DNA of 64,000 nt from JAHZFN01 sp965149945 (GTDB taxonomy: Bacteria; Bacillota; Dehalobacteriia; UBA4068; UBA4997). The position numbers and the translations under genes were made by a program. Location: the NCBI GenBank assembly GCA_965149945.1, contig CBCTTQ010000002.1:62001-126000 (forward strand), given 5' to 3'. Below are positions 7,664-16,668 of this stretch, in pieces (the stretch's first letter is position 1; each line of letters begins with the position of its first letter). The notes under the pieces were generated by a model. It did no database searches. It saw nothing but the letters and a program-made list of their open reading frames with translations, and was not told the DNA's origin.

Positions 7664-9010
7664 TCATGATTCTTGATAGTCTTCCGCTTCTTGTTCTCCC
7701 AGGCGATATACCATAATGCCTTCTCCGCCTTCGAAACAAATCTTTTTCGCCAGTTGCTCTTTTAAACCGGCCAATTCAGGCAAAATCACCGTAAAGACCG
7801 ATCCCTCTTTATAACGGCTTTCGATCCTCAGGCGACCGCCGTGATTGCGAATAATGTTTTTACTGATAGAAATCCCAATGCCTGTGCCATAACGCTTGGT
7901 AGTATAAAAAGGCTGGCTGATGGCTTCCAATGTTTTTTCTGTCATGCCGATTCCATTATCTTGAATCTGGATATAACATTCATTTAGATCATAATCATAC
8001 CATGTCTTTAAAAGAATCCTTCCCTGATAATCGGCGCGGCACGCTTCAAAATCATCCAAATAACGCAAAGCGTTGATAGCATCAATACTGTTGGTGATTA
8101 AATTGACCAAAACTTGTTTCATCCTGCCCATATCCATCACCATATTAGGAATATTTTCTCCTAAATCAGGAATGATTTCAATATCATTCATAAAACAATT
8201 GCCATCGACAATTTTCAACACATCCTCACAAATTTCATTGATATGAGTATACATCATATATTCCTGGTTACTGCCGCTGAAAGTCAAAAACTCCCCTAAA
8301 ATTACATGCACACGGTGAATTTCCGTCATAGCAGAATCCAAATATTTTTGTAAAAAAGAATCCTCCGGATATTTATATTGCAGTAATTGCACAATAGCGC
8401 TGATACTTTGCATAGGATTTTTTACCTCATGCACCAACCCGGCGGCCAAAGATCCTAATTTTTTCAATTTCTGATCTTTTTCCAAGTTGCCCGGAAGCAG
8501 ATTCATTCGAATGACATCTTCCACCAAATTCATCATAATGTAAAGGATTTTGCCGTCCCGATCCCGCAGCACATTTAAATTCAACTCCACCAAAACATCT
8601 TCTTGTTGAATATTTTGCCCTTCAATCAATACTTTTTCGAAACTCATCCCTTTGTTTACAGATTCTTTAATCAAATGAGTAATTAAACTATCCCGACTGC
8701 TCTCCGCGAAAAAAGGATACTGCAGCTGATCATACCGCAAACCGACAATTTCTTCATTTTCCAAAAATTTCTGCCGCATCCGCCGACTCGCCGCAACTAC
8801 CTTTCCTTCCGCAGAAAACAACAGAAAACTACCGGGTACAGAAGACAGCAACTGATAAAACGCGTGATAAGAATCTTCCAACTGATAAATCAGATCCACA
8901 ACCAACCGCTTTAATACCGCCTCGTCTACTTCCATCTCATCCAAAAAATCGATTACATTTTTATCGATCCGCATCCATTCTCCTTGACGACGTTCCCTTT
9001 GTTCATCCAT
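7664..9010 (-). CDS. Soluble PAS-domain sensor histidine kinase
   Basis: 448 residues, no membrane helix. Order: an N-terminal helical segment, a PAS domain (~50-165, from SVPGSFLLFSAEGKVVAASRRM to ILYIMMNLVEDV), a HisKA dimerisation helix with the phosphorylatable His194 in GLVHEVKNPMQS, and a HATPase_c domain with the N box (LVNLITNSIDAI), G1 (IQDNGIGM) and G2 (GTGIGISISKNI). ATG at 9010 with AGGAGG at 5 bases. No response regulator is adjacent. Orphan soluble PAS kinases of this shape often feed the Spo0A phosphorelay in spore formers, and neighbouring genes are sporulation-related, but the target here is not shown by sequence. Confidence 0.9.
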   Translation of the reverse strand: MDEQRERRQGEWMRIDKNVIDFLDEMEVDEAVLKRLVVDLIYQLEDSYHAFYQLLSSVPGSFLLFSAEGKVVAASRRMRQKFLENEEIVGLRYDQLQYPFFAESSRDSLITHLIKESVNKGMSFEKVLIEGQNIQQEDVLVELNLNVLRDRDGKILYIMMNLVEDVIRMNLLPGNLEKDQKLKKLGSLAAGLVHEVKNPMQSISAIVQLLQYKYPEDSFLQKYLDSAMTEIHRVHVILGEFLTFSGSNQEYMMYTHINEICEDVLKIVDGNCFMNDIEIIPDLGENIPNMVMDMGRMKQVLVNLITNSIDAINALRYLDDFEACRADYQGRILLKTWYDYDLNECYIQIQDNGIGMTEKTLEAISQPFYTTKRYGTGIGISISKNIIRNHGGRLRIESRYKEGSVFTVILPELAGLKEQLAKKICFEGGEGIMVYRLGEQEAEDYQES

Positions 9011-9170
9011 CATGACCTCCTGTTGCTAGATCCTTTTCTCTTCCGCTTTCGCGTTTTTCATTTTATCATCATTGGGCCTTCTTTCACAGGTTTGCTTTTC
9101 TAAAACAATATTTCCATAACTACCCGGGCAAATCCTCTGTTCGTCAAACAGGAAAATTCGACAGATTTCG

Positions 9171-9749
9171 TCAAATTTCACCAACAGAGCGACATAAGCG
9201 AAATCCCTTTTCCGTACAAATACCATCCAGCGCGTAATCCCAAGAATGGGGAGTCAAATGCTCTACCACCTGAAATTCATAAGCAATTCCAATAGTTTCG
9301 GCAGATGCATTCAAACGAGGTAAATAACGATCATAATATCCCATTCCATGTCCCATACGGTTGCCGCTTCGATCAAATACTACCCCCGGCACCAGCGCCA
9401 AATCCAAAGCGGCCGCGTCTAAAACAACTCCGTCGCGAGGCTCCCGCACACCCAACGAGGTCGTGCGTAAATCGACCATGCTTTCCGGTGTCAGTTCCAC
9501 CGCCTCCATCCAACCCTTATTTTCCGCATCGCAAACAGGAACCGCTAAACGCTTCCCTTGCCGCCAAAGCTCCTCGTGCAAAGCCCAAAGAGAAACTTCC
9601 GTACCATAGGACAAATAGGTGAAAATCACCCGCGCTTGCCTCACTTGAGGAAGCGCCAATAAATTTTGACAAACAGCAGCGCTCTTTTCAGCCGCTTCTT
9701 CCGCTGTCAGAGCGCGGCGCTCCTGCAATTTTTTTTGACGTAAATCCAC
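9171..9749 (-). CDS. 5-formyltetrahydrofolate cyclo-ligase
   Basis: ATP-dependent conversion of 5-formyl-THF to 5,10-methenyl-THF. The GTG at 9749 has GGAGG 7 bases upstream and gives 192 residues, the family size; upstream in-frame sequence is not family-like. Motifs: DLRQKKLQERRAL at the N-terminus (nucleotide/folate contacts), FTYLSYGTEVSLW, and the signature LVPGVVFDRSGNRMGHGMGYYDRYL near residues 130-155, which includes the ATP-binding GxGxGYYDR segment. It stands between tsaD and the histidine kinase on the same strand with moderate gaps. Confidence 0.93.
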   Translation of the reverse strand: MDLRQKKLQERRALTAEEAAEKSAAVCQNLLALPQVRQARVIFTYLSYGTEVSLWALHEELWRQGKRLAVPVCDAENKGWMEAVELTPESMVDLRTTSLGVREPRDGVVLDAAALDLALVPGVVFDRSGNRMGHGMGYYDRYLPRLNASAETIGIAYEFQVVEHLTPHSWDYALDGICTEKGFRLCRSVGEI

Positions 9750-10104
9750 TTTTTTCCTCCGATTTTCATAAAATATAAAACCCCTGTTAAATCCATTGGA
9801 TTCTTTGCGTTTTACGGTATAAAAAAAATCATTTTCCAATATACGGAAAGGGGAAATTCTCCCTGCTTAAACAGGCTAACAATTTTTTCAAAAAACACAA
9901 TCATCGCCTTGAACAGGTGTTTTATTTATTCTATTGATATGAGAAATTTTTCTCCCCGCAAAATTTTCTTTTTCAAAATCCCTTTAAAAATCAGTTATTC
10001 ACAGGTTTTTCCACAATATCCACAATTTTGGGGATTCCCTCTTTCGTTCCGCCCTGTGGAATTCCTCTTCCCCAATGTCCCGTCTGAAAATTCCCGAACA
10101 CCTT

Positions 10105-11109
10105 TTACGTTTCTTCATAAAGATTCAAATGGGCTTGCGCGTTTAATGTCCAATCAGCAAAAATACCCTCTTGAAAAAGACGGAAAGCCGCCGCCCCAAT
10201 CATTGCCGCATTATCCGTACAATAAACAGGAGAAGGGAACAGCAGACGCAACTTATCATCTAAGCGGGTAATGCAAGAACGCAGTTCCTGATTGGCTGCC
10301 ACACCGCCCGCCAAAACAAGTGTATCCAAACCTTCTTCATGGGCCGCCTGCACAGCTTTGGCGGCCAGCACCTGAGTGATCGCGGATTGAGCAGAGGCCG
10401 CCACATCCGCCACCTCATAGGGCTCTCCTTTCATCTTCTTTTGGTTCAAAAAATTCAGCACCGCTGATTTTAAACCACTGAAGCTGAAATCATACCCCTC
10501 ATGAAGCAAAGCGCGCGGAAAATCATAGCAAATTTTCCCTTTTTGAGCAGCCTTCTGAATGGCAGGACCGCCGGGATAAGGCAGCCCCAAAGCACGAGCG
10601 ATTTTATCAAAAGCCTCTCCCGCCGCATCATCTCGACTTTGTCCCAACAAACGATAATTCCCGGGAGCTTCCGCCCGCACAATACCGCTATGGCTGCCGG
10701 AAACCACCAACGCCAAAAAAGGGAATTGCAATTGCGGATGCTCCAAAAAAATAGCGCTGATATGACCTTCCAAATGGTGTACCGCAATCAATGGCTTATT
10801 ACAGGCAAAAGCCAGCGCTTTGCCAAAATTAACCCCTACCAACAAAGAACCAATCAAACCCGGTCCTTGAGTCACTGCCACCGCGTCTATTTCCGATAAA
10901 GCCATACCAGCCTGCTTCAGCGCTTGATCCACCACCGGCACAATAGCATCCAAATGATGGCGGGACGCGATTTCCGGTACTACACCGCCATAAAGACGAT
11001 GAATCGGAATTTGAGAAGCGATTATATTGGCATATACTTGGTACCCGTCTCCCACAATAGCCGCTGCCGTCTCATCACAGCTACTTTCAATTGCCAAAAT
11101 TTTTACCAT
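10105..11109 (-). CDS. tsaD: tRNA N6-adenosine threonylcarbamoyltransferase TsaD
   Basis: 334 residues; transfers threonylcarbamoyl from TC-AMP to A37 of ANN-decoding tRNAs (t6A), with TsaB and TsaE. Seen: ILAIESSCDETAAAI at the N-terminus, GVVPEIASRHHLD, the metal-binding VHHLEGHISA (His-x3-His), GPGLIGSLLVG, and VLAGGVAANQELR near the C-terminus. It is the last gene of tsaE-tsaB-rimI-tsaD, 46 bases after rimI. Length and motifs are complete. Confidence 0.97.
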   Translation of the reverse strand: MVKILAIESSCDETAAAIVGDGYQVYANIIASQIPIHRLYGGVVPEIASRHHLDAIVPVVDQALKQAGMALSEIDAVAVTQGPGLIGSLLVGVNFGKALAFACNKPLIAVHHLEGHISAIFLEHPQLQFPFLALVVSGSHSGIVRAEAPGNYRLLGQSRDDAAGEAFDKIARALGLPYPGGPAIQKAAQKGKICYDFPRALLHEGYDFSFSGLKSAVLNFLNQKKMKGEPYEVADVAASAQSAITQVLAAKAVQAAHEEGLDTLVLAGGVAANQELRSCITRLDDKLRLLFPSPVYCTDNAAMIGAAAFRLFQEGIFADWTLNAQAHLNLYEET

Positions 11110-11155
11110 ACTGATATCCCTTCATTCAATCTTTTGCTTTCTTCATGATTTTTTA

Positions 11156-11701
11156 TTACAGAGTGTCCTTGTTCGAATCAAAGTTTTCCGTCTGCTTACT
11201 ATGCCCCTCATCGGCAACGGATTTTTCTCGCAAATCTAACCAAAGGATGACCGCGCCCTCCCCATTATCCGTATAATAACGAGGACGCACACCCATACGG
11301 AAAAACCCCAACCCCGTGTAAAGCCGTAAAGCTCGTTCATTGCTCTCTCGAACTTCCAAAGTCATTTTCTCGCCGCCGCGACGCCGACAATCCTCGATCA
11401 ACCCTTGCATCAAAACTTTTCCCAGACCGTAACCGCGGCAGGATTCCCGTACCGCTACATTGTTGATATATCCAACCTTCTCCACCAACCAAAAACCGGC
11501 ATAAGCCAATAAAATATTTTCTTTTGTCAATATCGTGTAAAAGGCATGAGGATTTTCCGCGATATCTCGCGCGTAGGCTTCCTTGCTCCAGGCTTCTGAG
11601 CCAAAGGTATTTTCCTCAATCTCCGCCATAGCATCCAAATAATGCGCCAAATTACTCCGATCCAGCACCGACACCAGCGGAAGGAAATTTTTTTCAGTCA
11701 T
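11156..11701 (-). CDS. rimI: Ribosomal protein S18-alanine N-acetyltransferase RimI
   Basis: GNAT acetyltransferase; 181 residues from the ATG at 11701, which overlaps the tsaB end by 8 bases. The acetyl-CoA signature is CRGYGLGKVLMQGLI (R/Q-x-x-G-x-G/A) preceded by YINNVAVRESCRG, and LEVRESNERALRLYTGLGF is the RimI C-terminal motif. Beyond the usual ~150 residues there is a short hydrophilic tail (~20 residues, NFDSNKDTL end) not typical of the family. A longer in-frame start exists upstream at 11842 but lies wholly inside tsaB and adds no family residues. Confidence 0.93.
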   Translation of the reverse strand: MTEKNFLPLVSVLDRSNLAHYLDAMAEIEENTFGSEAWSKEAYARDIAENPHAFYTILTKENILLAYAGFWLVEKVGYINNVAVRESCRGYGLGKVLMQGLIEDCRRRGGEKMTLEVRESNERALRLYTGLGFFRMGVRPRYYTDNGEGAVILWLDLREKSVADEGHSKQTENFDSNKDTL

Positions 11702-12401
11702 GTCTTTCCGCCGCCAATCTTTCCAGCCGCTGTTTTTCCGCTGAAGAAGGATGCAGATAAAATCCTTGAATTCCCTCCGGATCTTTTCGTTCATCCCAAT
11801 GATCCAACGCGTAAAAAGCAACCGATTCCGCCATGCAAACACGGTGAGCAGGCGGCGCCGTTTCCGCCCATTTCCCCAGACAGCGACACATCACTTCTCG
11901 ATACAAAACAGCCGCGTCACCCAAAAACAACAATCGTTTCTCCGGATAAGTCCGCCGTAAATGTTCCGCCAAAGTCTCCGGAGACATTGCGCCGATGGGC
12001 TCCAAAGAACGCGCCATCTCATCATACACCCCGTAGTACACTTCGTTTCGTCTGGCGTCCAAAATGGGACAGATCAAAGCGCCCCGTCCCGTCTCATTGC
12101 ACGCCAAAGCATCCAGGGTTTTCACGCCCACCACCTGCTTTCGCCAAGCATAAGCCAATGCCTTAGCGGTAGAGATCCCAATTCTTACCCCTGTAAAAGA
12201 GCCGGGACCCACCGTCACGGCAATACCGTCCAAATCCCGCGGAGAAAATCCGCCTTCTCGCATCAAATCATCAATCAAGGGAAGCAACCGCTGGGAATGG
12301 GTTTTACCGATATCCAAAGCGGCAACAGCCAACAACTTGTCCTCTTCGGCAATGGCAACACCCAAACCTTTGGTCGCCGCGTCAATTGCTAGTAAACGCA
12401 T
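11694..12401 (-). CDS. tsaB: t6A biosynthesis protein TsaB
   Basis: 235 residues, ASKHA-fold partner that scaffolds TsaD. Motifs: LLAIDAATKGLGVAIAE, the conserved GKTHSQRLLPLIDDL, and VTVGPGSFTGVRIGISTAKALA (~60-85). Overlaps tsaE by 20 bases upstream and rimI by 8 bases downstream, so the three are translationally coupled. Confidence 0.96.
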   Translation of the reverse strand: MRLLAIDAATKGLGVAIAEEDKLLAVAALDIGKTHSQRLLPLIDDLMREGGFSPRDLDGIAVTVGPGSFTGVRIGISTAKALAYAWRKQVVGVKTLDALACNETGRGALICPILDARRNEVYYGVYDEMARSLEPIGAMSPETLAEHLRRTYPEKRLLFLGDAAVLYREVMCRCLGKWAETAPPAHRVCMAESVAFYALDHWDERKDPEGIQGFYLHPSSAEKQRLERLAAERHD

Positions 12402-12870
12402 ATTCGCTCATCGCCTCCTCCAGCCAGCCACGATTTGTCTCATCCGCCTGAATCACAATATGCCGCCATTCGTTGCCATTAGCATCCAAATGTTTGGTGA
12501 AATCTACCATCACCGCGTCCGGCGGCAAAATCTCTCCCAGAATCTCGGGCCATTCCACCACGCAAATGGAATCCCGATCAAAATATTCCTCAATACCCAA
12601 TTCCCAAAGTTCCTCTTCTTCATTGATTCGATACATATCCATATGATTCAAAATACATTTGCCGTCCATGTATTGATTGACAATGGTAAAGGTGGGGCTG
12701 GTAACCGGCTCCGCAATACCCATTCCCCGCGCGATACCTTGAGTCAGCAGAGTTTTGCCGCTTCCCAAATCTCCCCGCAGCGCGATACAGCTGCCCACAG
12801 GCGCATAATAACCCAGTACCATGCCCAACGTCACCGTTTCTGCCTGGGTATAACTATCCAATGACCACAT
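12382..12870 (-). CDS. tsaE: t6A biosynthesis ATPase TsaE
   Basis: 162 residues. Walker A GDLGSGKTLLTQGIARG at ~34-50, followed by SPTFTIVNQYMDG and HMDMYRI, and a Walker B-like CVVEWPEIL. TsaE hydrolyses ATP to reset the TsaB-TsaD complex. AAGGAGG lies 7 bases before the ATG. First gene of the t6A operon; an imperfectly understood inverted repeat lies just upstream (12893-12924). Confidence 0.96.
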   Translation of the reverse strand: MWSLDSYTQAETVTLGMVLGYYAPVGSCIALRGDLGSGKTLLTQGIARGMGIAEPVTSPTFTIVNQYMDGKCILNHMDMYRINEEEELWELGIEEYFDRDSICVVEWPEILGEILPPDAVMVDFTKHLDANGNEWRHIVIQADETNRGWLEEAMSEYAFTSN

Positions 12871-13241
12871 GGTAAACCTCCTTATATGAAAGAAGATACG
12901 ATAAGACCGTGCTCATCGTATCTTATGACAGTTCTTTTATTTCCATTTTTTATAGATTGCGCGAAAAGAAGTCGACCAAACGCCCCTATCACATTATCTC
13001 AAAAAAGAGATACCGACTTGCCGATACAATCATACATAGATCGCCGCAATACATCTGTTGTCACGACATTCTCATTTGGATATATTTCCATCAAACGTAT
13101 TTTTTCTTTTTGGCATATGGAAATTTATATGCTCATAGAATTTCTCTTTTGCCGCTTATTTTTGACAGCAGCGTCAGAAGCTTCATGTTTCGCCACTTTT
13201 CAGGATGGAATTGATATTCAGCAAGAATCCGTTTTCTGTTC
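12871..13241. other. Intergenic stretch between tsaE and the amidohydrolase gene
   Basis: About 370 bases without a convincing gene. The only strong structure is a 10-bp inverted repeat, AAGATACGAT at 12893-12902 with its complement at 12915-12924, close to the tsaE start. It is not followed by a T-run on the minus strand, so it looks more like a leader structure or operator than a terminator. The rest is A/T-rich with nothing I recognise. Confidence 0.5.
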
Positions 13242-14390
13242 TTACTTTTCGCAATCGGCAGCAGGAGTTTCTACCCGCCGTCCGTTAATCCAAACTTCCT
13301 CAATCTTGGAATCCGCCGCCAGCGGATCACCGTCAAACACCACGAAATCCGCATGCTTGTCCTCAGCTAAACTACCTACTTCGTCTTCAACGCCCAGCAG
13401 ATTAGCGGAATTGATCGTAATAGCTTTCAAAGCTTCCGTTCGAGGCAGCCCCGCTTCATAGGCGGCAATAGCAGCAGGCAAAAGCTGCGTCACATTATTG
13501 TACGGATGATCGGAACAGAGACTGACCACCACTCCTTTTTCATAGAGGCGATTAATGGCGTTCCAGTCAATTTTATCCCAATTTTCTACTTTGCCGAAAG
13601 TACCGGGACTAATGATAACAGGCGTATGATACGCCACCAAATGATCCGCCACCCATTCACTTTCCGTGGCATGAACCAAAACCAGCCGCAAACTGAATTC
13701 TTTAGCCAGACGCAGCGCCGTCATAATATCATCCGCCCGATGGGCATGACAAACAATGGGCAACCGTCCTTCCACAGCCTGCATTAAAATGTCCATGTCT
13801 AAATCTAAATCAAAACTGTCGTCCTCGCGGCGATAATTTTCTCCCTGCACAAAGGCCTCTCGCAAACGAGCCGTCACAATCATCCTCGCCTGCTGAGTAG
13901 GTTTTCTATGTATTCCGCGGTAAAAAAACATCTCACCCAAGGTCATTTTCAATGCCGCCGGCTCCTTCAGAATCATAGCGTCTACCGTGGTACCCAAAGG
14001 TTTGATCACCGCGATTTGCCCTCCGATCACATGAGTGCTGCCGGGGCTGATGGCAATGGTAGTGATTCCCGATTTTCTTGCTTGTTCAAAACCATTGACA
14101 GCAGGATTAATGGCGTCTATGGTACGCAAAGACGGCAAAATATAATCATCCATAAATTCCAGTTCCGCTTCCATGGACTGAATATCCTGGCTAATCCCCA
14201 TATGACTGTGCGCGTCGATGATGCCGGGCATAATATATTTCCCGCTGAAATCAATAATCTCCGCTTCTTCAGGAATCTGAATATCTTCACCGACCTCCCC
14301 GATCAATCCGTCATCATCGACGAGCATGGTCCCGTGAGGGAGATCGGAACCCTCCATGGTGATCAAATGACCATTGGTAATGGCATACAT
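13242..14390 (-). CDS. Amidohydrolase (imidazolonepropionase/dihydroorotase-like)
   Basis: 382 residues from the ATG at 14390 (AGGAGGTG about 6 bases upstream; in-frame sequence further up is not family-like). Metallo-dependent hydrolase: a small beta-sandwich start (YAITNGHLITMEG), then GKYIMPGIIDAHSHMG with the HxH metal motif, a mid-barrel HAHRADDI, VLVHATESEW, and VVSLCSDHPYNN with the catalytic Asp, ending with the typical GSLAEDKHADFVVFDGDPL and a closing VWINGRRV strand. The substrate cannot be told; related clostridial proteins are annotated only as amidohydrolase. Stands alone 100 bases after the amidotransferase gene on the same strand. Confidence 0.9.
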   Translation of the reverse strand: MYAITNGHLITMEGSDLPHGTMLVDDDGLIGEVGEDIQIPEEAEIIDFSGKYIMPGIIDAHSHMGISQDIQSMEAELEFMDDYILPSLRTIDAINPAVNGFEQARKSGITTIAISPGSTHVIGGQIAVIKPLGTTVDAMILKEPAALKMTLGEMFFYRGIHRKPTQQARMIVTARLREAFVQGENYRREDDSFDLDLDMDILMQAVEGRLPIVCHAHRADDIMTALRLAKEFSLRLVLVHATESEWVADHLVAYHTPVIISPGTFGKVENWDKIDWNAINRLYEKGVVVSLCSDHPYNNVTQLLPAAIAAYEAGLPRTEALKAITINSANLLGVEDEVGSLAEDKHADFVVFDGDPLAADSKIEEVWINGRRVETPAADCEK

Positions 14391-14493
14391 AAAAACACCT
14401 CCTGTGCTATGCTTAAGGTATTCTCTATTTGCCCTGTTTTTCCTGCTTTTCCGCGAAATCCTGTCAAAATCTTCCTGTCTGAGGGAATCTTTC

Positions 14494-15138
14494 TCATAAT
14501 TTTGCAAAAAAATCAGCCAGAATACGCTGTACCGTCTCGCTGTTTCGATACATTCGTTCGGGATGAAACTGCAACCCCAACCAATTGCCCAAAGGACCCC
14601 CCTTCACCCCTTCCACCACACCGTCTTCCGCCCAAAGTACAGTTTCCAAACCGGGCGCCGGCCGCTCCACAGCCTGATGATGCGCGCTGTTGACCCAAAA
14701 GCGTTCTGCCTTTGTCACCGCTAAATAAGCAGGCGCCGCCTTTACCCAATGATCTGTTTCATCATGATGAGAAAGCCGCGGCTCTCGTAAATGCTGATTG
14801 AGACTACCGCCTAACGCTACGTTACAAAGCTGCATCCCTCGACAAATCCCCAAAACCGCCAGTCCTTCCGCCAATGCCAGATGACAAAGAGAGAATTCAA
14901 AAGCATCCCTCTTTCGATCCACATTCCGCAAGTCAGGGATTCTCTCTTTTCCTAAAAAAACACTATCCACATCCCCACCGCCGGGTAATAAAATCCCATC
15001 TAACCCTTGTAGGCGCTTGATACCGCTCACCGGTAAAAGAACTCCTTCCACCCCAAAGTACCGCAGCATCTCTACATAATCTCGCCGTAAAGAAAACATC
15101 TCTCCTTGGGCAGCACATACAATACCCATTCGCTTCAT
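14494..15138 (-). CDS. Class-I glutamine amidotransferase-like (peptidase C26) protein
   Basis: 214 residues from the ATG at 15138 (AAAGGAAG upstream). Fold of the gamma-glutamyl-GABA hydrolase (PuuD) family: GILLPGGGDVDSVFLG, the nucleophile elbow VLGICRGMQLCNVALGGSLNQH, and LGLQFHPERM carrying the catalytic His and Glu. The conserved RLSHHDETDHW segment is typical of PuuD relatives. Family members hydrolyse gamma-glutamyl amides; the real substrate is unknown. No polyamine genes lie nearby. Confidence 0.88.
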   Translation of the reverse strand: MKRMGIVCAAQGEMFSLRRDYVEMLRYFGVEGVLLPVSGIKRLQGLDGILLPGGGDVDSVFLGKERIPDLRNVDRKRDAFEFSLCHLALAEGLAVLGICRGMQLCNVALGGSLNQHLREPRLSHHDETDHWVKAAPAYLAVTKAERFWVNSAHHQAVERPAPGLETVLWAEDGVVEGVKGGPLGNWLGLQFHPERMYRNSETVQRILADFFAKL

Positions 15139-15185
15139 CCTGTCACTTCCTTTATTTTTCTTCTCCATATTGTATCCCTTGAAAT

Positions 15186-15212
15186 AAAAAAAAGACCTTA
15201 AAAAGGTCTTTT
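15186..15212 (-). terminator. Rho-independent terminator downstream of mazF
   Basis: The stem AAAGACCTT/AAGGTCTTT with an AAA loop, flanked by A and T runs. It separates mazF from the amidotransferase gene. Confidence 0.8.
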
Positions 15213-15383
15213 AATTTCTTTTTATGATTTCTTTTTTTATGATTTATTCCCACGCTTATTTACAGAAATTTCCCATTCACCGCGGAAGATTTCTTTTAAA
15301 ACCATTCTGACTGATTTTTCAAAAATAAAACAAAAAACTTTGAACGCGCTCTAAAAATTTGATCCGAACCCTTTTGTTCTTTA

Positions 15384-15740
15384 TCAACTCAGGGAATGTT
15401 GGATGCCCATACTGATTTCCATTGCTTGATTAACACGGCGCATGGATTTTTCATCCAATACAGCCACTTTTTGCTGCAAACGTCGCTTATCAATGGTGCG
15501 AATTTGCTCCGCCAATACCACTGAATCCCGCGCCAAACCAGATTCCCCCTTCGACAGCCGCACATGGGTGGGTAATTTGGCTTTATTTAAACGAGACGTA
15601 ATAGGCAGCACAATGGTAGTAGGACTGTGAGAATTTCCCACATCATTCTGCACCACCAAAACAGGGCGAATTCCCCCCTGCTCTGATCCTTGTACCGGAT
15701 TTAATTCCGCGAAAAAAATTTCTCCTCTTTTCAGCGCCAT
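15384..15740 (-). CDS. mazF: MazF/PemK-family endoribonuclease toxin, no antitoxin beside it
   Basis: 118 residues from the ATG at 15740 (AAGGCGG upstream). Very close to the EndoA (NdoA) type: KRGEIFFAELNPVQGSEQGGIRPVLVVQND, then TTIVLPITSR, SGLARDSVVLAEQIRTIDKRRL. These toxins cut mRNA at UACAU-like sites. The usual EndoAI antitoxin gene should sit immediately upstream on the same strand, but 15741-15975 holds no ribbon-helix-helix reading frame with a ribosome site. In many Bacillota the order is alr-endoAI-endoA; here alr lies 4.5 kb away, beyond a two-component system and an SLH protease. Confidence 0.92.
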   Translation of the reverse strand: MALKRGEIFFAELNPVQGSEQGGIRPVLVVQNDVGNSHSPTTIVLPITSRLNKAKLPTHVRLSKGESGLARDSVVLAEQIRTIDKRRLQQKVAVLDEKSMRRVNQAMEISMGIQHSLS

Positions 15741-15916
15741 GCTGTCACCGCCTTTGCTTATGTTTTCTGATTTTAGTGTGACCGATTTCATCCGGAATAT
15801 ACCGCGAAAAACGTTTTTCAGAATGAATAACAAATTGGTATCACAATATTTACAAAAAAGCATAAGAATTTTCAGATAATTACAGAAAAATTATAGAAAT
15901 TTATCAGAAAATCAGG

Positions 15917-15922
15917 TATAAT
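15917..15922 (+). promoter_or_regulatory. Possible -10 of the two-component operon
   Basis: TATAAT lies 54 bases before the response regulator ATG; the region 17 bp upstream is A/T-rich without a good -35. Confidence 0.4.
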
Positions 15923-15975
15923 AAAAATAGTTTATTAAAAAGTCCATTATTGATAGTAAAAAGGCGGTGATACTC

Positions 15976-16650
15976 ATGGCGAAGATTCTAATTGCAGATG
16001 ATGAACCTGAAATCAGAGATATGATTAAAGAGTACTTGGATTTTGCCGAATATGAGTATAAAGAAGCCTCTGACGGCCTGCTGGCACAGACAATGCTGAA
16101 GCAGGATTCCTTCGACTTGGTCATTTTGGATATTATGATGCCGGGGATAGATGGGATCAGCGTTTTAAAAGAGTTGCGAAAAAACAGCGACACCCCGGTG
16201 ATCCTGCTGACGGCCCGCAGCGATGAATATGATAAATTACTGGGATTTGAAATGGGCGCGGATGATTATCTTGCAAAACCGTTCAGTCCCAAAGAATTGC
16301 TGGCCAGAATTAAATCCGTTTTGCGGCGAACCGATCAAGCCAATCAACAAAGCAATGAAAACCGCCTGGTATTCAAAGACATTATCATTGATATCGCTGC
16401 CCACAAAGTTACCATCAAGGGAAAAGAAATCAATTTGACCCCAAAAGAATTTGAGCTACTCCTCTGCCTTTGTAAAAAGCCCAACGTGGTATTCAACCGT
16501 ACACAAATCCTTTCGGAAGTTTGGGGCTATGACTTTTATGGTGATGACCGAACTGTGGACACCCATATCAAAATGCTCCGCAGCAATTTGGGCGAATACC
16601 GCTCGGTGATCAAAACTGTTTGGGGCATTGGGTACAAATTCGAACCCTAA
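15976..16650 (+). CDS. OmpR/PhoB-family response regulator
   Basis: 224 residues. Receiver domain (1-115) with acidic pocket ADDEPE, phospho-acceptor Asp52 in VILDIMMPG, the conserved TAR switch region and K in YLAKPFSPKELLAR; winged-helix DNA-binding domain with ELLLCLCKKPNVVFNR, VWGYDF, RTVDTHIKMLRSNLG and VWGIGYKFE. ATG at 15976 with AAGGCGG ahead of it. Directly upstream of its kinase (18 bases). Nothing in the window identifies the signal or targets; its neighbour on the far side is a cell-surface protease. Confidence 0.95.
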   Translation: MAKILIADDEPEIRDMIKEYLDFAEYEYKEASDGLLAQTMLKQDSFDLVILDIMMPGIDGISVLKELRKNSDTPVILLTARSDEYDKLLGFEMGADDYLAKPFSPKELLARIKSVLRRTDQANQQSNENRLVFKDIIIDIAAHKVTIKGKEINLTPKEFELLLCLCKKPNVVFNRTQILSEVWGYDFYGDDRTVDTHIKMLRSNLGEYRSVIKTVWGIGYKFEP

Positions 16651-16668
16651 TAAAAGGAAGCATGAAGC

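Noticed and set aside
9026..9226. A 66-codon minus-strand frame between the cyclo-ligase and the kinase
   Set aside because: No ribosome site, overlaps the cyclo-ligase end by ~55 bases, and no domain; probably chance.
12893..12924. A 10-bp inverted repeat as a terminator
   Set aside because: It has no T-run on either strand at the right side and lies directly before tsaE; listed only as a structure in the intergenic stretch.
12886..13461. A 191-codon plus-strand frame next to tsaE
   Set aside because: No ribosome site, overlaps the end of the amidohydrolase gene in antisense, composition not protein-like.
15741..15975. A MazE/EndoAI antitoxin gene upstream of mazF
   Set aside because: Frames in this stretch are short, lack ribosome sites and do not read as a ribbon-helix-helix protein.
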